Origin: Natrinema hispanicum
GTDB lineage: Archaea > Halobacteriota > Halobacteria > Halobacteriales > Natrialbaceae
Reading direction: 5' to 3'
DNA: 64,000 nucleotides
Assembly: GCF_004217335.1 (NCBI RefSeq)
Contig: NZ_SHMP01000003.1
Span: 434,001-498,000, forward strand
Position numbers and translations under genes: made by a program. The notes beneath the pieces were generated by a model, which was not told where the DNA came from, searched no databases, and was given only the letters and a program-made list of their open reading frames with translations. Positions 44,271 through 50,588 of this stretch are shown here, in pieces (the stretch's first letter is position 1; each line of letters starts with the position of its first letter).

Positions 44271-45443
44271 TTATCTCACTCCAGTCGGATCATTACCTGC
44301 ACCAGTTCCCTGGGCTTCGTCAAGAGTTGATTCGGACTTGAGTCCGAGAATCTCGAGCACTTGCTTTCGGTTGTTGTAAATCGCCTGAAGGGCAGCACCC
44401 GAAAGCGATCCTATGATTTGCCCGAAGGGCAGCCCTGACTGTTTCCCGGCTTGGGTCATCCCCATCTTGAGGGCTTCCCCGGTTCCGGCGTCGCTCATCT
44501 TCTGGAAAATGTTCCCCTCGAGGTTATTCGAGAGGGCTTCAACTTTGGCTTGCAGTTTATTCTGATTCTCTGCCAGTGCGTAGAGGCGTTCATCGAGACC
44601 GGACACGTCATCAACGTCTGTCAGCGGCAGCCCCGATCCGGATTCGCCGTGGTATACGATGTCTTTCAGCGACGGCAATACACCCTTCTCCGACCGCTGG
44701 ATGTGTACTTCTGTTGTACCTAGACGTTGAATCCCTAACTCACCGCCTTGCATTACCCGTTGAGCTGTCTCTTCAGCTTCGCGTTCCAACCGCGGATCAG
44801 GATCGATCTCGAGACCGAGATCCTCCTGCGGCAGCATCGAGATTGCCCCGCCAGTTTGCTGGCGGACGTGCGCGAGTTCGTGTGCAAGGACGTGCTGGCC
44901 TTCTGGTGATTCAGGATCGTACTCACCTGAGTTAAACGCGACGTGATTGCCGACGGTGAACGCCCGCGCGTTGATCTGCTCGCAGGCCTGCGCCGCCTTC
45001 GGCCCGGTGTGAATCCGCACGTCACCGAGCGAGTCGCCCATCCGATCTTCCATCACACGCTGGATCGACGGATCCAGCGACCGGCCAGGTGAGGAAATAA
45101 CGTTCCGGACCGAGTCGGGAACCCGTGTCTCACCTGCCGAATTCGTGTCCTGTGTCGCCGTGGTTCGCTGGAGCGGCGTTGGCGCACCACGATGCCAGTG
45201 CTTTGCGGAACGCGGATCGTTCGTTGCTCGCTCGGTGGCTGATTCGGTTCGCTTCCTCACCCGCTCGAGGCGTTCGGCGGCACCGAGTCCGCCGATCGAG
45301 TGGGGCATTTCTCCATCTGCTGCTGATGTGTCGCTCGGCCGCTGGACTGTGGCGTCTGCGGTATGCGACTGTCGGATCGAAAGCGGCGTCGACGATGTCG
45401 ACTCGTCGGACGACCGCTGCGATCGCTGAGCATATCGTCCCAT
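44271..45443 (-). CDS. DUF4157 (eCIS core domain) effector-like protein 1
   Basis: The 390-residue protein has a disordered Ser/Arg/Gln-rich N-terminus (MGRYAQRSQRSSDE), then the DUF4157 domain (about residues 108-200) with HTGPKAAQACEQINARAFTV and the metallopeptidase-like HELAH at 188-192. After an EAEETAQRV helix the C-terminus is variable: a coiled-coil stretch (ENQNKLQAKVEALSNN) and a Gly/Ala-rich helix (GQIIGSLSGAALQAIYNN). (L/I/V)QR tripeptides recur at 33, 91, 127, 238 and 248. DUF4157 is found in cargo of extracellular contractile injection systems. It heads cassette 1 with its own AT-rich promoter. Confidence 0.88.
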   Translation of the reverse strand: MGRYAQRSQRSSDESTSSTPLSIRQSHTADATVQRPSDTSAADGEMPHSIGGLGAAERLERVRKRTESATERATNDPRSAKHWHRGAPTPLQRTTATQDTNSAGETRVPDSVRNVISSPGRSLDPSIQRVMEDRMGDSLGDVRIHTGPKAAQACEQINARAFTVGNHVAFNSGEYDPESPEGQHVLAHELAHVRQQTGGAISMLPQEDLGLEIDPDPRLEREAEETAQRVMQGGELGIQRLGTTEVHIQRSEKGVLPSLKDIVYHGESGSGLPLTDVDDVSGLDERLYALAENQNKLQAKVEALSNNLEGNIFQKMSDAGTGEALKMGMTQAGKQSGLPFGQIIGSLSGAALQAIYNNRKQVLEILGLKSESTLDEAQGTGAGNDPTGVR

Positions 45444-45598
45444 CGCTGTGATATTCCCTCATTTTAGTCCCAAAGTATTAGTATTTACTATTGCACTATA
45501 TCTAAATTTTAATCCTCGAGTGTTGTATTGGTTTGCGTATCGATCGAATGGTGAGACCACACGAGCGCATGGGCGCTGATTCGTGGGATCACAGGCAG
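45444..45598. repeat. Second copy of the divergent DUF4157/AAA promoter with a truncated AAA stub
   Basis: From 45441 to about 45570 this closely matches 50483-50615. Both have CATCGCTGTGATA-TCCCTCATTTTA next to the DUF4157 start, then an AT-rich core, then GTATTGGTTTGCGTATCGATCG, and a stub of the ATPase 5' end (AGACCACACGAGCGCAT shared). In the stub a 4-base deletion follows ATGG, and similarity stops after GCGCAT. It is therefore a relic of an ATPase gene start left beside cassette 1, though the minus-strand promoter half is probably still used. Confidence 0.75.
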
Positions 45599-45878
45599 CT
45601 ACGATAGCAGTGTCTCCGCTTCGGGGTCGTGACACCCAAAATATATATCAAGTATTTTGTATGCAGCGATGGATTCGAGACGGCCGTTGCCGAGGACACG
45701 ACACGGGTCGGGAGGGTAGATACCCATCCGAACAAAATACTCCCTGAGCTGGCACTTGAGGTGGTGATCGAGGTATTCGCAGAAGGCCTCGCGCGAACGC
45801 GGACCAATCCCCGACCGTGAACGCTCGAGCGTTGCCCAACTGATTACCGATCGGATTCTGGCCAATGGGACAGACCAT
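45599..45878 (-). pseudogene. Relic: DUF4157-like fragment joined to a partner-gene C-terminus
   Basis: In one minus-strand frame the last ~63 codons (to TAG at 45599) match the partner family: FCEYLDHHLKCQLREYFVRM, then PPDPCRVLGNGRLE and a CHDPEAETLL tail like HDPKNEALLK of partner 3. About 20-45 codons upstream, in another frame, NARAFTVGDWSAF resembles the DUF4157 NARAFTVGNHVAF. The combination has no start region of either family and a frame change, so it is a recombination scar rather than a gene. Confidence 0.7.
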
Positions 45879-45883
45879 GCGTC

Positions 45884-46852
45884 TTATACGTCAGTCAGTT
45901 GCCCATCGCGGTGTTCTGCAGGTTCCAGTGCGTCCCAGTCGATCGTCGCGCTAGGATCGTGGTACCGCTGATAGTAGTCGTAGTGTTCGTACAGGGTCGC
46001 GATTTGATGTTTTCCGAGCCCTTTGATCCGAAACGGTTCGGGCGGAACGACACCCATCTCGATGTAGCAGTCCCGGACCTGACAGCAGAGATTATGGACG
46101 AGCTGGAACTGAAAGTCCTCGACACCGTCCGGTGCGAACGGTTTTACGTCGAACCGTGCGTCCGGATCCCGCTCGAGGTCGGGTTGGCCGTGGCGTTCGT
46201 GATGGTACTGGCCGCTGGCATCGTCCCAGCGAACATGAACACCCGAAGTTACGTCGATCGTGAGATCCGACGGCTCTGGCACGGCCGCGTCCGCCGGTGC
46301 TGCCTCGAGGAGTCTCGCGACGAGCGATTCGATGGACTGTGCAGGCTCGTCGGGAAGTGTGGACACCTCGAGTTCGTCACCGAGATCGGCCAGCGACGCG
46401 AGCGTGTCGTCTGCGAGGCCAAGATAGATGTCCTGCTGGTAGCTGACATGACCAGGAGCAGCGCCCTCCGGCAACGGAACGGGGCGGTCAGCGTCACCGA
46501 AATGACTTCGGACCTGAGCGTACAACCCACCGAAATACTCGAGGACAGTCTCACGATCTAACTCGGCAACGGCGACTGCGGCCGCGAGGATTCGATCCGG
46601 ATCTTCTCGCCAATTGATCGTGTCGTACCCGCGCTCACGGTTGACATAGTATCTCGCGTATCGGCGAGCCTGATTGACTGGCTCGTTCTCGTCTATCAAC
46701 GAGCGGTTCTCGAACTTGTCTGGATAGCCATCTTGCTCGTGATATTTGATTTCACCATCAAATTCCATCTCGATGCCATGCTCGATGTCATTATTATCGA
46801 GAAGGTTAACCCCAACACGCTCGTCGTTTTCTCCAGTAATAACTGCCTTCAT
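45884..46852 (-). CDS. Effector-array partner protein 2 (unrecognised family)
   Basis: The 322-residue copy starts MKAVITGENDERVGVNLLDN and keeps YHEQDGYPDKFENRS, QARRYARYYVNRERGYDT and, near the end, CCQVRDCYIEMGVVPPEPFR. It is about 40 residues longer than partner 1 in the middle (DLGDELEVSTLPDEPAQ region). Its ATG shares one base with the DUF4157-2 stop (TAATG), so the pair is translationally coupled. The middle of the family diverges more than its two ends, which would fit recognition of different partners. Confidence 0.8.
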   Translation of the reverse strand: MKAVITGENDERVGVNLLDNNDIEHGIEMEFDGEIKYHEQDGYPDKFENRSLIDENEPVNQARRYARYYVNRERGYDTINWREDPDRILAAAVAVAELDRETVLEYFGGLYAQVRSHFGDADRPVPLPEGAAPGHVSYQQDIYLGLADDTLASLADLGDELEVSTLPDEPAQSIESLVARLLEAAPADAAVPEPSDLTIDVTSGVHVRWDDASGQYHHERHGQPDLERDPDARFDVKPFAPDGVEDFQFQLVHNLCCQVRDCYIEMGVVPPEPFRIKGLGKHQIATLYEHYDYYQRYHDPSATIDWDALEPAEHRDGQLTDV

Positions 46853-48006
46853 TAGTTCACCTCTCCCATCTCTAAGACTCCCTGTGAATTACCTGAACCA
46901 GTGTCTTTACCAATCATTTCGGCGGCCTGTTTAGCGATCGTCTCCACCCAACTCTGAGGCGGCTCGTGCTGCTCGAGTGTGGCGATCAAGTCTCCTTCGG
47001 CAACGGAGTCAGCACGCAGCTGCGAGTCGATTTCATCCGCTGCAGAGACTGCTGCCTTTGCGGCTGGATTCGACTTGAACGCAGCGATTCCTGCCTTCTT
47101 GAAAACGCTGACCCAGTCGATTTCCTGCGCCCCGGACACGACTCGCTCGAGCAGTGACTGCGGATCAGTGACCTCCTCGAGCGCGGCCGCCGTCTCCTCG
47201 GCACCGGTCGTCCCTGTAAAAAACTCTCGTCGGGAAACCTTCTCTTTCCGCTGAATGTGCACGTCCGTTTTACGGAGCCGCTGAATGCCGAGCTCGCCGC
47301 CTTCCATTACCCGCTGAGCTGTCTCTTCAGCTTCACGTTCCAACCGCGGATCAGGATCGATCTCGAGTCCCCGCTGTTCTTGCGGCAGCATCGAGACCGC
47401 ACCACCGGTCTGCTGTCTCACGTGCGCCAACTCATGCGCGAGCACGTGCTGGCCCTCTGGTGACTCTGGATCGTACTCACCTGAGTTAAACGCGACATGA
47501 TTGCCGACCGTGAACGCCCGCGCGTTGATCTGCTCGCAGGCCTGCGCCGCCTTCGGCCCGGTGTGAATCCGCACGTCGCCCAGCGAATCTCCCATCCGAT
47601 CCTCCATCGCACGCTGAATGGACGGATTCAGCGACCGGCCGGGCGAGGAAATCACGTCCCGAACCGAGTCGGGAACCTGCGTCTCACCGGCTGGACTCGT
47701 ATCCTGTGCCGCCGCCGTGGTTCGCTGGAGCGACGTCGGAGCATTACGTCCGGCGTTCCAGTGAGCACTGGGGTGTGAACCGCTCGGTACCCGTTCGGTG
47801 GCCGATCCGGCCTGACTTTTCGCTCGCTGCAGCCGTTCGGCAGCACCGAATCCGCCGATCGATTTGGGCATTTCTGCATCGGTTGCTGTCGTGTCGTTCG
47901 GCCGTTGAATCGAGCTATCTGAGTCCAGTGACTGTCGGATCGAAAGCGGCGTCGATGACGTCGACTCGTCGGACGACCGCTGCGATCGCTGAGCATATCG
48001 TCCCAT
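46852..48006 (-). CDS. DUF4157 (eCIS core domain) effector-like protein 2
   Basis: The 384-residue protein is nearly identical to copies 1 and 3 over its first ~250 residues, including VLAHELAHVRQQTGG. Its C-terminus is unrelated to them: KVSRREFFTGTTGAEETAAA, then VSVFKKAGIAAFKSNPAAK and a final VETIAKQAAEMIGKD. The ATG at 48006 matches the start of both paralogues, but the frame is open upstream to 48201 through a relic of another DUF4157 gene. The AT-rich promoter present in front of copies 1 and 3 is missing here, so expression probably depends on read-through from cassette 3. Confidence 0.85.
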   Translation of the reverse strand: MGRYAQRSQRSSDESTSSTPLSIRQSLDSDSSIQRPNDTTATDAEMPKSIGGFGAAERLQRAKSQAGSATERVPSGSHPSAHWNAGRNAPTSLQRTTAAAQDTSPAGETQVPDSVRDVISSPGRSLNPSIQRAMEDRMGDSLGDVRIHTGPKAAQACEQINARAFTVGNHVAFNSGEYDPESPEGQHVLAHELAHVRQQTGGAVSMLPQEQRGLEIDPDPRLEREAEETAQRVMEGGELGIQRLRKTDVHIQRKEKVSRREFFTGTTGAEETAAALEEVTDPQSLLERVVSGAQEIDWVSVFKKAGIAAFKSNPAAKAAVSAADEIDSQLRADSVAEGDLIATLEQHEPPQSWVETIAKQAAEMIGKDTGSGNSQGVLEMGEVN

Positions 48007-48250
48007 CGCTGTGACATCTACTTGCTTTCGGTTGTTGTAAATCGCCTGAAGGGCAGCACCCGAAAGCGATCCCATGATTTGCCCGAAGGGCAGCCCTGAC
48101 TGTTTCCCGGCTTGGGTCATCCCCATCTTGAGGGCTTCTCCGGTTCCGCCGTCGCTCATTTTCTGGAAAATGTTCCCCTCCAAGTTTGATCGACAGTTCA
48201 TTGACCTTGGCTTGCAGTTAGTCCTGATTCGCTACCAGCGTGTGAGAACA
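48007..48250 (-). pseudogene. C-terminal relic of a DUF4157 protein fused ahead of copy 2
   Basis: This matches residues ~288-362 of DUF4157-1: NLEGNIFQKMSDGGTGEALK, then KQSGLPFGQIMGSLSGAALQ and NNRKQV. Further upstream the match to ENQNKLQAKVEALS continues only with a TAA stop (NQD-stop-LQAKVNELS) and a frame shift before EGNIF. Similarity ends at 48020, a few bases from the CATCGCTGTGA common to all three DUF4157 starts, which marks the breakpoint. It is nearly identical to copy 1 rather than to copy 3, its nearest upstream neighbour. Confidence 0.75.
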
Positions 48251-48296
48251 CCACAGTGGCGAATCAACGATTCTGGCAGATATCCACACAAGACCG

Positions 48297-49253
48297 TTAC
48301 TTCAGCAGTGCCTCGTTCTTTGGATCGTGGAATTTCGGATAGAACTCGACCTTGTTGTACCGTTCAGTGGCTTCGTAGCGTCCGTATCCGAGGACCTGAA
48401 ACGCTTCGGGTGGCTGGACGCCCATTCGGACGAAACAATCGCGGATCTGGCACTTGAGATTAAATGCGAGATATTCTTGGAAGTCTTCAGGCGATTGTAG
48501 ATCGATCGGCACGAGTTCGAAGCGCGCGTCTGGCTCACGGTCCAGTGACTGTGTTGCCTCAGTCACATGCTCGCGGCCACGACTGTCGAGATACGCCATG
48601 TGCAACGCTGAGACCGAGTCGATGTACGCTGCTTCGGAGACGTCAATGTCGTTTTCGGCAACGAGATCGCCGAGTGCGTCGCCGAACTCTTCCCAGGCAG
48701 TCCGCTCGTTAGTATCGAGGTCCGTAACTGACTGTTCGTGGGCGTCCGGTTCGTCAAGATCGATCCCATACTCACTCGCAAGAGAGATAGCCCCCTCAGC
48801 GACCTCGGTTTCAGTCGGGTCAACGCCGAGATATATGTCTTTCCGGTAGAGGACAGACTCCTCGTCAACTCCAGATGGAATATCTACGATGCGCTCGGTG
48901 CCGATATGGTGACTCGCCATCTGCTGGTAGAGATCTCCGAACAGGTCCATGCACTTCTCAGTGGACATCGACTCGAGAGCCTGCCTGACGATGTTCAGCC
49001 GTTCCGGATGGATCAGTGGTGGTACCGTGTCGTATCCTCTCTTGGCAAAGACGTAGTATTGGGCGAACTTCCGTGTCTGACTAACGTGTTCGTTACCTTC
49101 CGGCGTCCGCTTGGCTGCCTTATCGGGATAGCCATCTTGTTCGTGATACTTGACATCTCCGGATTCACCCATCTCAATTAGGTGCTCAACATCATTGTTA
49201 TCGAAGACGCTGAGGCCGATTCTCTTGGATTCTCCAGTGATGATTGCATCCAT
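48297..49253 (-). CDS. Effector-array partner protein 3 (unrecognised family)
   Basis: The 318-residue copy starts MDAIITGESKRIGLSVFDNN and keeps YHEQDGYPDKAAKR, QTRKFAQYYVFAKRGYDTV and NLKCQIRDCFVRMGVQPPEA. The ATG at 49253 aligns with the starts of copies 1 and 2; a GTG at 49262, overlapping the DUF4157-3 stop, is also in frame. The family has no membrane helix, no signal peptide and no catalytic motif that can be recognised. Confidence 0.8.
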   Translation of the reverse strand: MDAIITGESKRIGLSVFDNNDVEHLIEMGESGDVKYHEQDGYPDKAAKRTPEGNEHVSQTRKFAQYYVFAKRGYDTVPPLIHPERLNIVRQALESMSTEKCMDLFGDLYQQMASHHIGTERIVDIPSGVDEESVLYRKDIYLGVDPTETEVAEGAISLASEYGIDLDEPDAHEQSVTDLDTNERTAWEEFGDALGDLVAENDIDVSEAAYIDSVSALHMAYLDSRGREHVTEATQSLDREPDARFELVPIDLQSPEDFQEYLAFNLKCQIRDCFVRMGVQPPEAFQVLGYGRYEATERYNKVEFYPKFHDPKNEALLK

Positions 49254-49258
49254 ACGTA

Positions 49259-50485
49259 TCACCTTCTACTCTGCGCATCTCCAGTCGAGTTGTCAGATAC
49301 AGTATCCTCTCCAACGTACCGCTCCATAGCATCTTTGACACGCTGGTCAATGACGGTAAGCAAATCGCTGGCCGACTCGGCGGCGTTGGTCATCGCCTGC
49401 GTGCCGTCATCGAAGAGACGTTCGTAGATGCCACCCACTGCGCCACCGGCGAACCCGCCAATAAGTGTGCCAACCCCTGGGCCCATCAGTGCCGTCCCGA
49501 CAAGTCCACCAGTCGCCGCCAGCGTTCCTTTGCCAGTTTCGACGCCGACCTTCTCGGCGGTAGACTGGCCAGTGTTTTTGACCTCGACGAACAGTTTCTG
49601 TTGGTTCTCAGCCAGCGCTTCGACCTTGGCAGCGATCTGATCTTTTCCCTGAACGTCGGTCATCTCCGGTGCAGGGTCGTTACCAAGCACGTCCTTGCCC
49701 TTCTGGACGAATGATTTGCCTGGGTATCGCTGCAGATGTACCTCGGTCTTGGCCATCCGCTGAATGCCCAATTTGCCACCTTGTATCACTCGCTGAGCAG
49801 TCTCTTCGGCCTCACGTTCTAACTGCGGGTCGGGATCGATCTCGAGACCGAGATCCGCCTGCGGAAACATCGAAATCGCCCCGCCGGTTTGCTGGCGAAC
49901 GTGTGCTAACTCATGGGCTAAGACGTGTTGTCCCTCTGGTGACTCAGGATCATACTCTCCAGAATTGAAAGCAACGTGATTGCCGACGGTGAACGCCCGT
50001 GCGTTGATCTGCTCGCAGGCCTGCGCCGCCTTCGGCCCGGTGTGAATCCGCACGTCGCCGAGCGAATCACCCATCCGATCCTCCATCGCGCGCTGAATGG
50101 ACGGATTCAGCGACCGGCCGGGCGAGGAAATCACGTCCCGAACCGAGTCGGGAACCTGCGTCTCACCGGCTGGACTCGTCTCCTGTGCCGCCGCCGTGGT
50201 TCGCTGGAGCGACGGCGGAGCACTACGTCCGGCGTTCCAGTGAGCACTGGGGTGTGAACCGCTCGGTGCCCGTTCGGTGGCCGATCCGGCTTGGTTTTTC
50301 GCTCGCTGCAGCCGTTCGGCAGCACCGAATCCGCCGATCGATTTGGGCATCTCTGCATCGGTTGCTGTCGTGTCGTTCGGCCGTTGGATCGAGCTATCTG
50401 AGTCCAGTGACTGTCGGATCGAAAGCGGCGTCGACGACGTCGACTCGTCGGACGACCGCTGCGATCGCGAAGCATATCGTCCCAT
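49259..50485 (-). CDS. DUF4157 (eCIS core domain) effector-like protein 3
   Basis: The 408-residue protein shares the ~250-residue N-terminal module with copies 1 and 2, including HELAH. Its C-terminus has a coiled-coil-like stretch (AAKVEALAENQQKLFVEV), then a long Gly-rich hydrophobic segment (LAATGGLVGTALMGPGVG, then TLIGGFAGGAVGGIYERLF). The GxxxG-type spacing suggests glycine-zipper helices that could insert into a membrane. It is the first gene after the divergent promoter shared with the AAA+ ATPase and is followed by partner 3. Confidence 0.88.
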   Translation of the reverse strand: MGRYASRSQRSSDESTSSTPLSIRQSLDSDSSIQRPNDTTATDAEMPKSIGGFGAAERLQRAKNQAGSATERAPSGSHPSAHWNAGRSAPPSLQRTTAAAQETSPAGETQVPDSVRDVISSPGRSLNPSIQRAMEDRMGDSLGDVRIHTGPKAAQACEQINARAFTVGNHVAFNSGEYDPESPEGQHVLAHELAHVRQQTGGAISMFPQADLGLEIDPDPQLEREAEETAQRVIQGGKLGIQRMAKTEVHLQRYPGKSFVQKGKDVLGNDPAPEMTDVQGKDQIAAKVEALAENQQKLFVEVKNTGQSTAEKVGVETGKGTLAATGGLVGTALMGPGVGTLIGGFAGGAVGGIYERLFDDGTQAMTNAAESASDLLTVIDQRVKDAMERYVGEDTVSDNSTGDAQSRR

Positions 50486-50588
50486 CGCTGTGATAGTCCC
50501 TCATTTTATCCCCAAAGTGTTAGTATTTACTGTTGTACTACAGCTAAATTTTATCAGCGAGTACTGTATTGGTTTGCGTATCGATCGG
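50486..50588. promoter_or_regulatory. AT-rich divergent promoter between DUF4157-3 and the AAA+ ATPase
   Basis: These 103 bases are far more AT-rich than their flanks. TATA-like candidates face both ways: AAATTTTATC (50546-50555) before the ATPase and GATAAAATGA (50502-50511, minus strand) or TAAATACTAA before DUF4157-3. A near-copy lies at 45444-45572. Shared control of effector and ATPase follows. Confidence 0.6.

Noticed and set aside
44760-50160. Three near-identical DNA stretches of several hundred bases suggestive of long direct repeats or a CRISPR-like array
   Set aside because: They are the conserved coding parts of the three DUF4157 genes; there are no short repeats with unique spacers.
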